Source: Girardinichthys multiradiatus
Lineage: Eukaryota > Chordata > Actinopteri > Cyprinodontiformes > Goodeidae
Reading direction: 5' to 3'
Assembly (NCBI RefSeq): GCF_021462225.1
Contig: NC_061795.1
Span: forward strand, 47,084,880 to 47,148,879
DNA length: 64,000 nt
Shown here: piece by piece, positions 10,001-20,069 of the stretch
How the letters are laid out: each line of letters starts with the position of its first letter
Numbering within the stretch: the stretch's first letter is position 1
Position numbers and translations under genes: made by a program
The notes under the pieces: generated by a model
What the model saw: only the letters and a program-made list of their open reading frames with translations
The model's database searches: none
What the model was told of the DNA's origin: nothing

Positions 10001-12853
10001 AGCAAAGCTCACAAATTAGTTTTTTGGAAATTCTGAATATTTTAAAACGCTACTTTAAACATTTATACAGAAATGTTACATTATATTTATATTACAATTA
10101 TCTGTTTAACTGTCGCTTTTTCAATTAAAAAACTAAAACATAAACTTTTTGATGGTAGAGTTAGGGATAGTTAATTTATTTAGATGCAGGTGCATCTAAA
10201 TACTTTTCATTAAACCCACATTTCTGTAATAGAAAATTTTATAATCTAAAGTATCTAAAGTAATATTCTAATCTGAAATTTCATGTTTTCATTAGCTGTA
10301 AGCAGAAAGTGATCATAATTAACAGAAATAAAAGCGATGAACCTGTTTTCTGTGATGGTGCAAGTAGGTTCCTTCCACTGTCACGTGACTCTTGGGTTGA
10401 ATGGTTTTTCTAAATTTCCCTTCAGTAGGAGTGTGTGTGTGTTCCTGTCTTGGCATCACAGTGAGAACCATTTTCCCGATTTCACCATCAAATTGAGGAC
10501 CGTTTGTACCAAAGTGAGGACATTTTGCTGGTCCTCACGACCTATTTTGCTAACAGTTAGGTTTAGGACTAAGGTGTGAATTTACTTTAGGTTAAGGTTA
10601 GGGTTAGGTATGCACTGGTAATAGTTAGGTTTAGGGTTATTGTCAGGGTTAGTGAATAGAAAGGGTTGAAAAAGACTGAAAATCAATGGAAGCCAATGGG
10701 AGTCAACACATGGTCCTCACTACATATAGCAAAACAAGTGTGTGTGTGTTTGTGTGCATGGTTATTTGCCCTGTGTGTCTCTTTGTCGCCCTGTGATGGA
10801 CTACCGACTTATCCAGGATGTGCCCCTTCTCTCGCCAAATGATCAGCACCCCAATCCAACACACCCACACCAGCAACCCAAGAAGGTCAAACCAGTACAG
10901 GCAATAGATGGATGTTTTCTAAAATTACATAACCTCCCTCCCTTGGGTCTAACAAGTAGCAATTCATTAAAACTATATTCGACAGTTTGGACAATGTCAT
11001 ATGTTGACAACCCTGTCTGTTTGTTACTGGCGTTTTCAGGGTGAAAAATACAGTGACCAAGAGGTGCAAACGTGCCGCAAACTGATAAAATGGAAATGCA
11101 TCTGACCACTAGGGGGAGTCGATCACTACCTATGTAAATATGCTGCTGTTCTATAATATTGTAAATATTATTTTAAAACGAGTTTCTTCTGAGCATCCTG
11201 TTAATGTCTTTACTAAGGGTCTGGTGCGATATGACCTGGTGGTTGACTCCCCCTAGTGGTATGGTGCACTTTCATTTTATGGAGTTTGCAGCTTTTCTTA
11301 ACTTGCTGTTTTAGCTATTTGCAGCATTTTTTCTTTGCATTTGTTTTATTGGTTGTAGGTCTTTGCTCCTAGCTATTTTCTGTGACTGCAGCATTTGTCT
11401 TTTGCAGCATTTGTCTGTTTTATTTGTGTTTTGTTAGTTTGCGTAATTTATATGTTAGCCATTTGCTCCATGTTTGCAATTGCTGGCCACCATAGGAAAC
11501 ATTTCTGAAAAATGTAGAGTGTAACTTTAAAAGCATAACCCCCGCCCCCACACAAATTTTGAAAAATGCCCCCAAAGTGGGCAGTGCCAAGAGACACAGA
11601 GGGGCGTGGCCAAGAGTGGGGATGAGTCAATGAGGTAAAGAGGGGTGTGGTCAGGAGGACAAGCGAAAGTGGCAGCTAGGTTAATTTAGCATATTGAAAC
11701 ATGGAGAGTGAACACAGCGACGCAGGTAGTTTCACCACAGACAGATCTTTGGAGGTGGAGGACTTTTCAACTCCCTCATTACTGCAGGTTGGGGGAGGCT
11801 GTGGCCAGCTGGCCTGAGCCAGTTCGAGCCACTGGCTCAAGGCGCTGACTTAGCAATGCCCGAAGCCGACATAAGGGGTCCAGTTTCTGAGTGGTAAAGT
11901 GATGTTGGCAGCAAACTTCCAGAAAGTTTACATTTACATGCAGATTTATATTATCTCTCTGTTCCACTTCCTGACTCGCCACGGGGGCGTGTGTTTGAGT
12001 GAGATGGTTTTATACTCAAACATGGGTCTGTGATGTAGACTTGACCAAACTGTACTGTTTGTAACCAACAGGAAAATTCAAACGCAGTAGCCACCATTCA
12101 TCCCAAAGAGGTCAGCACTAAGATGGCTGAAGGCCAAATATTGCAGAATTAAACATGAAAAGGTAAAAATTTGCACATTAACATAAAGATAGCACCCCTA
12201 ACTTTATACAGTTTATATGCAAACACAGTTGATTTGGTGTTCAACTACTCTTTTATGCAAAAGGTGCAAAAATCCTAGAATTGAAGATTATATCACAAAA
12301 TATTTCCTGATCATGACATCCAGACCTACATCATCCTTATAAATTATTGATACACACTATCTGTGTTAACTCTGTAGGACAAAGGTAGGGTCACATTACC
12401 AATCAACATTCCAAAAACTGTACAAACACCGGCTAATAAAGTCCACTGTACATAACCTCATACACTGGTTGGCATTATTCCAAGTGTGCAGATGGGTGAT
12501 TCTTTACTGAAATATTATGCAATCACTTGTAGAACATACAAGCAGTACCCTGCTGGGAAAGCCGGTTTTTTTCCTTCTCAGGTGTGTTTATTACATTATT
12601 CAGCTTTACTAGAACTCTTGCAGCACTAAATCAAATGTTGTTACCGTCATTTAAGACATTTAAACATCAAAATGCTTATTAATTTTCTTACCCTGTCAAA
12701 GTCCTTCAGTGGGTTCTCTAGGCTCAAGTTCAAAAGGTTCCCCAGTACAGGCAAGATGGTGGGTCCTGGTGGGAAGTTTTTTGGCCTCTGAGATTTGAAT
12801 AGGATGAAGATAAACCAAACAAAAAGCCATATCAGAAAGACTGAAACAAACAT
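3004..12853 (-). CDS. Cytochrome P450 family 2 monooxygenase, complete, 11 exons, 497 aa
   Basis: Heme-thiolate monooxygenase anchored in the endoplasmic reticulum; family members oxidise fatty acids, steroids and xenobiotics using P450 reductase. Exons (minus strand, GT-AG): 12853-12692, 9766-9604, 7326-7174, 7084-6924, 5375-5307, 5121-5017, 4819-4681, 3926-3841, 3632-3531, 3431-3290, 3215-3004. Phases agree across all junctions and the sum is 1494 bp. Visible motifs: hydrophobic anchor at residues 1-19, proline hinge [14 protein letters not shown]-helix AGTDTT (294-299), ExxR as EIQR (351-354), FNPENF, and heme loop [11 protein letters not shown] with ligand Cys432. The start is the only Met before the anchor. 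The usual single exon 5 is split by a 185-bp intron. The sequence looks closest to fish CYP2N/CYP2P (CYP2J-like) proteins, from memory; the subfamily is not certain. Confidence 0.93.
4051..4091. repeat. (CT)n-(GT)n microsatellite
   Basis: A compound dinucleotide tract, CT repeats followed by GT repeats, in the CYP2 intron between exons 7 and 8. Confidence 0.9.
5705..5930 (+). repeat. tRNA-derived SINE relic
   Basis: Contains a B-box-like GGGTTCAAATCC, then the blocks 'CCCTGGGCAAGGCACTTAA' and 'AAAGTGCTTTGAGTGG', which are typical of a tRNA-headed SINE spread through teleost genomes. It lies in the CYP2 intron between 5375 and 6924. It is not a functional tRNA gene. Confidence 0.75.
6730..6860. 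repeat. Terminal fragment of a DNA-transposon-like repeat
   Basis: Begins CAGTGCCTTGCAAAAGTAT, the terminal sequence of a very common fish repeat group; a related end occurs at 51578. No transposase is visible. It ends close to the donor side of CYP2 exon 4 (6924). Confidence 0.5.
8058..9452 (+). mobile_element. Tc1-like transposon, left end missing
   Basis: Nearly identical to the element at 26429, but it starts at CTAAACGAGCTATG and so lacks about 215 bp including the left inverted repeat. The right end (…GAGAAGGACCTG followed by TA) is present. It lies in the CYP2 intron between exons 2 and 3, in the orientation opposite to the gene, and cannot move without its left end. Confidence 0.9.
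8172..9175 (+). pseudogene. Tc1 transposase, frameshifted and nonsense-mutated
   Basis: The start codon begins [12 protein letters not shown], followed by a paired-type helix-turn-helix region ([15 protein letters not shown]). A 1-bp loss in the run of C near 8507 ends the first frame at 8525. A TGA at about 8654-8656 replaces an Arg codon upstream of the second long frame (from 8684). The catalytic DD34E blocks are recognisable: [19 protein letters not shown] and [14 protein letters not shown]. The product would be non-functional. Confidence 0.9.
10425..10740. repeat. Dispersed repeat with TTAGGG-like segments (copy 1)
   Basis: Starts at a short TG tract, contains 'TCTTGGCATCACAGTGAG', then 'AAGTGAGGACATTTTGCTGG', then degenerate GGTTAGGGTTA-like strings, and ends at a second TG tract. 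The same unit occurs at 56870-57200. It lies in the first CYP2 intron. The TTAGGG-like strings are too irregular to be telomeric. Confidence 0.8.
10741..10910 (+). repeat. SINE tail fragment
   Basis: Contains 'CGCCCTGTGATGGACTACCG' and the adjoining 'CTCTCGCCAAATGATCAGC', the 3' part of the same SINE family whose fuller copy lies at 17405-17757 on the other strand. Confidence 0.65.
11106..11259. promoter_or_regulatory. Inverted pair of CTCF-like motifs
   Basis: CCACTAGGGGGAGT occurs forward at 11106-11119 and in reverse complement at 11246-11259, about 126 bp apart and facing each other. The core resembles the vertebrate CTCF consensus (CCANNAGGGGGC). Binding is inferred from sequence only; the pair may instead belong to an inverted repeat. 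Confidence 0.3.
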
Positions 12854-14565
12854 GTTTCTTTATTTGACTGAAGAGGACAGATGAAGTCCTTGACATGCTG
12901 TAACAGAATACATCTGCTGCTGTTAGCCCTGCCCAGTTTGCTTAAGGACTGCATAAGAGGTAAATGAAGTCATTAATGAGTAAAACGTTCACAAAGAACA
13001 TGTTTGAACAGGGTCGGACAAGAGCTATCTGGGCCAGATAAGCTAACACTGTAGATAACAAGCATTTGAAATATTATCTGTTCCACCGAGATAAACCTGA
13101 GTGATCTGTTCATGAACCACTCTGGCCTATCATGGCACAGGGTGAGCGGTTATACAACAAAATATACATTTTCACCCTTTATTTCCACTACTTTCCATCT
13201 AATCCATTCTAAATACTGTATTGTTACGTTATGTTGAATCAGATAAACTGGAACGAAATTCCTTTGTGTGACTGTGGTGGTGGGTTGTGGTTTTAGCTCG
13301 GCTGCAGAGGAGAGCCTATCCCTGTCCTTTAATGTGCTGAGGTCTGAGAGAAGAGAGGGGAGCCTCAGACGTATGGGTGTTGGGTGCAAACCCCATGCTA
13401 CACCATGCTTTAAAACTAAAGTAAAGTAAACCTTGCCAAACGCTGTTAGCGGTTATTTGCGGGAATGTGAATTTAAGCGATTTAGGGCTTGATCTACTAA
13501 AGGTTTGCGTGTATAAAACAGCTGCAAACTTGATAGTGCATGCAAAGCTGGTCTACTAACCAGTTGCAGCAATGATTGCTTATGTCAAATGAGCAGCGTA
13601 GCAGGTGCAATCCATTTACTGTTTGCCTTCATGAATATGGTAAATGGTAAAATGTTCCACAATATGCAGCAAACAACTGTGATCCTGTGAATGTGGAAGA
13701 AAATTACATCTGGCCACATGCAGGACAGATTAACGCGGTGGGACTGCGGACACAGGCCAATCTGATTCAAAGCCATTGCTCTTGAACCATTCCAGGAATG
13801 AATATATGACACTTTTTAAGCATTTAAACCAAAACGAAAAACACAATGGCTGAGCTTAAAGGGAACATATGACGCAAAATCCACTTTTGTAGCACTTAAA
13901 TTTATTTTGTTGTGTACTTGGAATCTGTAGGAGTGCAGAAAAGTTGAATTCAGTCTCTCCAGGTGCTGCGTAGATATCTTTATAGAAATGTTCCCGCATC
14001 GGTGGGGAAATTCCTTTTCGTTTGCGTGAAGCACTTCAAGGACGTGTTCTTCAGCAACCTATCAGTTATGACTGTAAAAAAGGCCAAATAAGGTAAAGTG
14101 GAACGCTCCTTGACATAGAGGGGGGGCAGGGTGTGAAGCTCTTCAACAGCATTTAAAGAGACGGCACCAAAACGAGTTGCTCTCAGATGCACCTCAGAAC
14201 AGGGGTAAAAGAGGAGCCCGTGGAGCTAAAATCAGGAGTTCAGACCAAAGCACATTTGAAACACACAAAAGTTGCAACTTAATGCATTCTGTCACGCCTA
14301 ACTGTGCTCTCCGTACTGGCAAGTATAGCCAAGAAACAGCACAGGTGGTGTCTTTTTTTACCTGATTGACAATTTTCTCAGCTGAAATGTTTAAAACACA
14401 GTCAGCATTTATATGAAAAGGAAACAACATCAAAGTGCTTTAAAAGTGGCCACAACGACAACCTCGTCTTAATAAGCAGATTTTAGGTCAGACATCATAA
14501 GCTAGATGTATTTTCTTAGATATAAAAAAGCAAAGAATGAATGAGAGCTGTTGGGATTTTAGTTC
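12854..14565. other. CYP2 5' flank and intergenic DNA
   Basis: No further coding region is recognised. The part next to 12853 must hold the CYP2 promoter, but I see no convincing TATA box. The stretch 13485-14460 has the patchy look of old interspersed repeats, but I could not assign a family. Confidence 0.4.
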
Positions 14566-15162
14566 AGATTGTTTAGATTGTGAAATTTGAAAAGTTACAC
14601 CCATCTTTGTATTTATTGTAGCCTCCTAATCTTTCTGGGTTGGGATGTAACCGGTCCTTAATTGTGGACGTTGGATCTGAGGTGAGGACATGCTGCTAGG
14701 GTATCGAAGGGCACACAGGACAAACTCAGATCTAAGGGTAATTTAGAAAGACCGTTTAACCTAAAATGCAGGTTTTTGGACTCTGATGAGAAAGCTGGAG
14801 CACCCAGAATAAACCAACATATGCACTGGAAGAACATACAAACCTAAGTCAGAAAGGACACTGGCCCAGATTTGAACTCACAAACTGCTGCAAAGTAACA
14901 GCTAACAGCTGAACCAGGTTCTGAATAGTATGTGCTCTTACTTAATTTCCGCTAAAGGTTTAGCATCGTCTTTCAGCAGGTACCAGGTAATGATGTTGGT
15001 ACAGTCTGGCTCTTTGTAGGATGCCGTTTCAAGTGCAACCATAAGCCCCATCTTATTCTACAGGATACGTACAGTGTTTCTGTATATTTCTTCACTTTTT
15101 TTCTAGAGCTTCTAAAGCCTATTTTGCCAAGCTGTTCTAGTTATGCAACATTTTAAATTTTA
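14566..15162. repeat. Copy 2 of the 597-bp near-identical duplication
   Basis: Matches 1-597 over its whole length with about two substitutions and no gaps. It includes the same degenerate minus-strand SINE (about 14660-14925). The similarity ends at 15162/15163. Confidence 0.9.
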
Positions 15163-16432
15163 GCTGGTTTTTACTTTGGTGATTCTGTTTTTCTTTACAC
15201 TGAAAGTACTTCTGGAAGAGTACTCCTGAGTTTCTCCCTCATGTCCTCTTAATCCCCATCTGGTAGCTACCAAAGCCCATGCATCCTGGTTTTGGTTCTG
15301 CTGCTGTCTTCCTGTTAAAAGGGAGCATTGTCAGATAGGGGTTAAACTTTAAACTGACTGTTTCATTTCATTGTCAAGTTTTTACTAATTTGGATTGTCC
15401 TGAACCTAAAAGTGTTTTACTGTAATCAGAAGCAGATTTAATTCTGGTTGCATTGATAGGATTTTATGGAAAAAGAAATGAAGTGGACCTGTGGTTCTGG
15501 GGCTCTGAGATTACTTTGTGATTAACTGGTGTGAAATAAATTAACTTGATTAAATTTTATGTGATAATTCCTGAAGGAATTATGAGGCAAACGTGCTTAC
15601 TTTTTGCTATCTTTGACCGGTTTTATTTCCCAGTAAAACCAGTTTGTTACTGTAACTGGTGGCTTATCTTTTGTTTGTCCTGTAGTTGTCTACATTATCA
15701 TCCCTGCCACCACTCCTCTTTCTGTCTGAAAGCTGTTTAGGACATGCTCAGCTTGTTCTTTTGTCAGTTTTCCCCTGGATTTGAGTCCTGTCTGGGATGT
15801 TGCCTCAGCTTGTTTTAACTTCTTAGTATTTTCATTGTGGGTCTTTCTTGTATTTGGATTCACTAGAGCAGAACTGCTGCACTTGTTTTATCCAGAGAGG
15901 TTTGTACATACAAACTTGGACTGTGGAAAAAAAATTTGCATATCTAAAGAAGTACTCCTATTAAAGGGCCACTTGGTTTAAAAATGATCTAATTTTTAAA
16001 GGTTATTGCTAAAACATTTCATAATCAATTTGCTGTCATCTTTTTCCATTTTAAAATTAATAATTATTTTTCAGTTCAAGTCCTTTCAGTTATTAAATTA
16101 CAGAGAGATGATGGACAAAAAACAGCATGACCGTGCTTAATTATCCCTCTCACACAGTCAGCTCTCTGGTACACATGATAATACATTTTAGAAAAAGATA
16201 TTTTTCTGTGGCTGGACCAGTATTGTTAGGAGTGAAACATGAGGTACAGAAAAAAAGAAAAATGAATTGAAAACCCAGTAGAATCTCTGGTTTCAGAAAG
16301 ATTGAACCTTGAAACGGACAAATCTAGGCCTAAAATACTGTAACTGTTTGAACAAACTCAAAAGTGCATCTCAAGAAAGATTTATTGATCAGTTCTGAGA
16401 AAAATTTATATTTTTGCAAGGTCAGACAAGAA
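15163..16432. other. No gene seen
   Basis: AT-rich sequence with only short open frames of no recognisable similarity. This is unique sequence to the right of the duplicated unit. Confidence 0.4.
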
Positions 16433-16655
16433 TATGATTATGAATAATGATGTTTGCCGATGACATTGTGACGTGTGGCAAAGGTAGATGACAGAGGGAA
16501 GAGAGCTTGGACAGAAAGATGTATGCTTTGAATGAATGTCAGTAAAAGCCCGAAAGAATTAACATGCATGAAAGAGAAGAAGACAGCTTAAATAGTGAAT
16601 GTTCAAGATGTGAAGTTACTGTAGAAGGATTAATTTAAATACCTCAGACCAGCGC
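16433..16655 (+). mobile_element. RTE/Expander-like LINE relic, reverse transcriptase part
   Basis: Reads MMFADDIVTCGKG, the reverse transcriptase palm motif (FADD), followed with broken frames by segments matching the region just after the palm, ending at a 'V-E-(E)-F-K-Y-L'-like string near 16640. Several stops and frameshifts are present. The 3' part of the same type of element resumes at 19242, so the two pieces were probably once joined. Confidence 0.6.
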
Positions 16656-16668
16656 CATAGAAAGAGAG

Positions 16669-16887
16669 TTACGACACTCTTTGAACTCGCCGATAGGCGG
16701 TCACGTGGTTCATGTAGCTCTCAATCGTTCCAAACATCTCAGTGGTGTCAGTTTGAACGGCTTCAGGCGCGACATAATGCAAAAATTGACTTTTTTCACT
16801 CTTTCCTGCGACTTGCAGTAATTCATTAATAATGAACAGATTACTGGTTACTAAATCATAATTAGAAAATCCAAACAGAAGTAACAA
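16669..16887 (-). other. Unrecognised 72-codon open frame
   Basis: An open minus-strand frame ending …IESYMNHVTAYRRVQRVS with a stop at 16669. It is hydrophobic near the start (MLLLFGFSNYDLV) and mixed after that. I recognise no family. It may be the last exon or 3' end of a decayed gene or repeat. Confidence 0.2.
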
Positions 16888-17404
16888 TACCTAATATAAG
16901 TGCTCTTTCTGATGTCCTCCGCATGCTAGCACATGCTAGCATGGGAATGCTATAACTGTATTCTGTGTGAGCAGTTAAGAGCTCTGATCAAACTTACCTT
17001 CAGATCTACATACTATACTATGTGGAAAGATTTATTGCCTATGTATTTCACAAAAATATCCAAATATTACAGATGGAAAATGAGCAGAATTAAATTTTTT
17101 ATTATTTAATTTAAAAGTCAAATAATTTTTAAACGAATGGGGAAAATAAGTAGCTGTATGAAAATGACTGAAGACCTGGGATGACTTCTTAATTTTTGTA
17201 GAATACATAATTATTCTATTTTTTCCTCCCATGCGAACTGAGTACTTGTATCTATAACAGTTGATTGTGCCTGTAGTCTGACAACTGTTGTAAAATTGTA
17301 ATTCATTGACTAAAATGTTCATACAATTGAAACTGTAGTTAAAATTGTATTAGATGACAAAACAACTGAATTGTGCAAAAATAAGTGACCAAACAATTTA
17401 TTGT

Positions 17405-17757
17405 CAGTCAGTCATTTTCTACCGCTTATTCCATAGTGGGTCACGGGGGAGCTGGTGCCTATCTCCAGCAGTCTATGGGCAAGAGGCGGGGTACACCCTG
17501 GACAGGTCGCCAGTCCATCGCAGGGCAACACACATACAACCATTGCACACACCTAAGGGCAATTTAGAGTGACCAATTAACCTAACTGGCATGTATTTGG
17601 ACTGTGGGAGGAAGCCGGAGTACCCGGTGAGAACCCACGCATGCATGGGGAGAACATGCAAACTCCATGCAGAAAGACCCCCAGCTGGGAATCGAACCCA
17701 GGACCTTCTTGCTGCAAGGCAACAGTGCTACCAACTGCACCACCGTGCAGCCCACAA
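17405..17757 (-). repeat. tRNA-headed SINE, nearly full length
   Basis: On the minus strand the head reads GGTGGTGCAGTTGGTAGCAC (A-box region) and then GGGTTCGATTCCCAG (B box). The body has the signature blocks of a widespread teleost repeat, including (plus strand) GGGTACACCCTGGACAGGTC. It is the best copy in the window of a family also seen at 95-360, 10741-10910, 14660-14925 and in the palindrome arms. It is flanked by a short direct repeat ACAATTTATTGT/A (17392 and 17754), a plausible target-site duplication. Confidence 0.85.
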
Positions 17758-17869
17758 TTTATTGTAAGATATGTAAAATGCAAAACTAGCTTTAATAAAG
17801 AAGTACTTGCACTACCATTTACACAGTTTATTAATTACATCTGCACCAATAAACTGTATCTGATCAAAT

Positions 17870-17988
17870 CTAGACAAGGTAAAAATGCGCAAAAGTCCGA
17901 ATGAGGATTCATCCACCTTGGCATCATTGGCAGCAGCTCCTTTGAAGTCAGTCACCACATCTGCTGACCTCCCTGAAAACAATACAGG
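17870..17988 (-). other. Exon-like segment, function unknown
   Basis: On the minus strand a good acceptor (TTGTTTTCAG) precedes an open frame reading GRSADVVTDFKGAAANDAKV and onward. It does not match any CYP2 exon. No partner exon was found, so it may be chance or a decayed gene. Confidence 0.15.
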
Positions 17989-18119
17989 AACATTTTAGAG
18001 GACTCAGAATCAATCACTATCATAGCTGGAAGGTCATACTGAAAGGCAAATAAGTAAATGCCTTCCAGTAAATACGAAGAAAAGTAAATGTGTTTCTTCA
18101 AAACACTACCTATCTCTCT

Positions 18120-18158
<39 letters not shown>
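18120..18158. repeat. (TA)n microsatellite
   Basis: About 18 TA units immediately left of the Rex1-like LINE. Confidence 0.95.
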
Positions 18159-18160
<2 letters not shown>

Positions 18161-18164
18161 AAAC

Positions 18165-19241
18165 CATCTCTTCCGTTGATTATGATGGGCATCATGAGAT
18201 CGTTAGGAAACAAGTTCGATGAACTCCAAGCACTACAAAGGACCCAGCCAGAGTACCGGTACCAAAGAAAACTCACCCATCGGTCCTCAATGACTATAGA
18301 CCTGTCACCCTGACATCCCACATCATGAAGGTCCGAGAGAGATTCCTGTTGGCCCATCTGAGTAAGCAGCCAATAACCAATCAGGACCCCCTTCAGTTTG
18401 CTTATCGCTGTGGAGTTGGAGTTGAAGATGCCATCAAACACCTGCTTCAACAAACCCACTGTCATCTGGACAAAGCCAGCAGCACTGTGAGGATCATGTT
18501 CTTTGATTTCTCCAGCGCATTTAACACAATCCAACCTGATTTGCTTTGTCAGAAACTCCAGAAGACTCAGGTGGAGGCCTCAACAATCTCCTGGATCAAA
18601 GACTACCTGACAAACAGACTGAAGGGTTATGAGTCTAACCACGTAGTCAGCAGCACAGGAGCACCACAGGGGACTGTACTCTCACCATTCCTTTTCACTC
18701 TGTACACCTCAGACTTCCATTACAAGACAGACTCCTGTCATCTGCAGAAATACTCGAATGATTCTGCAGTCGTGGGTGGATCAGAGATGGACAAGAAGAT
18801 GAGTATAGGAAGGTGGTGGACCTCTTTGTGGCATGGTGTGGAAACATCCTGAACGTGACTAAAACAAAGGAGATGATTGTAGATTTTAACAGAAACAGGA
18901 ATAAGTCAAAAACTATTTCTATCATGGGAGAAGAAGTGGAGGTGGTGGAGGAGTATAAATACCTCGGTGTTCACCTGGACAACAGACTAGAGTGGAGATG
19001 CAACTGTGAAGCCATCTACAAGAAGGGACAGAGCAGACTGTACTTCTTGAGGAAGCTTAGGTCCTTTGGTGTTTGCATTAAGATGCTGCATATCTTCTCT
19101 AAGTCTGTTGTGGACAGTGTGATCTCTTCTACCATCATCTGCTGGGGAAGCAGCATCAGAGCCAGGGACTTAAAAAAGCTCAACAAGCTGATAAAGAAGG
19201 CTGGCTCTGTTCTGTCAGCTCAGAAGCAGAAGTCTCAGAAG
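18165..19241 (+). mobile_element. Rex1-like LINE, internally deleted
   Basis: A short start of the endonuclease (MRSLGNKFDELQAL-like) is joined directly to the reverse transcriptase (VPKKTHPSVLNDYRPVTLTS), so most of the endonuclease and the RT fingers are missing. The RT continues through FDFSSAFNTIQP, STGAPQGTVLSPFLFTLYTS, a mutated active site (YSND where F/YADD is expected), and after a frameshift near 18830 through MIVDFNRNRN and EEYKYLGVHLDNRLEW. It ends at about 19241 where an RTE-type relic resumes. It is inactive. Confidence 0.85.
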
Positions 19242-19465
19242 CAAGGCTGAGATAGTTTGGATGTGCAGAGCACAGCTGGTGGATATATTGGACAAAGAAA
19301 TGTGGTGCTTCCAGGGAACTTGAAAAGAGGAAGACGATAGAGAAGGTTCAAGGATTTATTGAAACAGGATCAGCAGAGGATGTTAGGGATACAGCGAGAT
19401 GGACACCAATTATCAGTGGTGCCTCCTATTGGAAGCAGCTGGAGAAAGATTAACATTGGCATGTC
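19242..19465 (+). mobile_element. RTE/Expander-like LINE relic, C-terminal part
   Basis: Starts GCTGAGATAGTTTGG, a degraded form of the 'LRWFGHVQRR' region found near the end of such ORFs, and continues through remnants of the RGRPKRRF-type and WRQ-type blocks in broken frames. It pairs with the fragment at 16433-16655. Confidence 0.55.
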
Positions 19466-20069
19466 GTCTAAAATACAACTGTGACTTTATTTTGACTCTG
19501 ATGACAAGATGTAAGTTAAAACAAATATCATTTGACCCTTTAAAAATAATCTGATCACAGCTAGATAAAGTAAGAAACTCCTAATCTTTTCATTTTGATT
19601 GTTTTGTTGGGAGGTGTAGGCGCCTGGGTTGGAGCAAGTTTTGGTTCCATTCCCACATGCATGGAAAATGTATCTATTGACAGTTAGGTACACTTTAGGT
19701 TTAAGGTTTAGAGGCTTTGGTGGTGCAGAGGTGCGGTAGTCCTCCCGGCGCTCGTAGGATGTCTGTGGCTCCGATCTCCTCTGTGTCTGCCTCGGGTCCT
19801 GGGGGGCAGATCTGTCGCGTGAGCTCTGCTATTGAATATTCTTATGGAGAAACCTAATGTATACAAGCGTGCTCACATATGCACCCACAGGTGTTTGGAT
19901 TCAGGTGTTTACAGATACACAGATTTACTCTATATAGAGCTGCAGTTCTCACTAAATACATCTTGTATTGATTAGTACCTTGTACTTTGTAAAGTCTTCT
20001 AGGATATTATTCCTTTTATCCTTTTTTCTCTCGGCTATTCTTATTTCCTTCTCTCCCTTTTGGTGGGAC
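19466..20069. other. No gene seen
   Basis: No recognisable feature. It lies between an RTE relic and the 5' region of the L2/CR1-type LINE. Confidence 0.4.

Noticed and set aside
10560..10640. Interstitial telomere-like TTAGGG strings (also 57010-57110)
   Set aside because: Irregular and embedded in a dispersed repeat present twice in the window; not a tandem telomeric array.
17680..17757. tRNA-like A and B boxes on the minus strand (also near 5760)
   Set aside because: They belong to SINE heads: no cloverleaf with acceptor stem pairing was seen, and the sequence continues into known SINE bodies.
17870..17988. Possible exon of a second CYP2 gene
   Set aside because: The translated segment does not match any of the eleven CYP2 exons, despite a superficial resemblance (GRSADVV) to the FSGRPQD region of exon 2.
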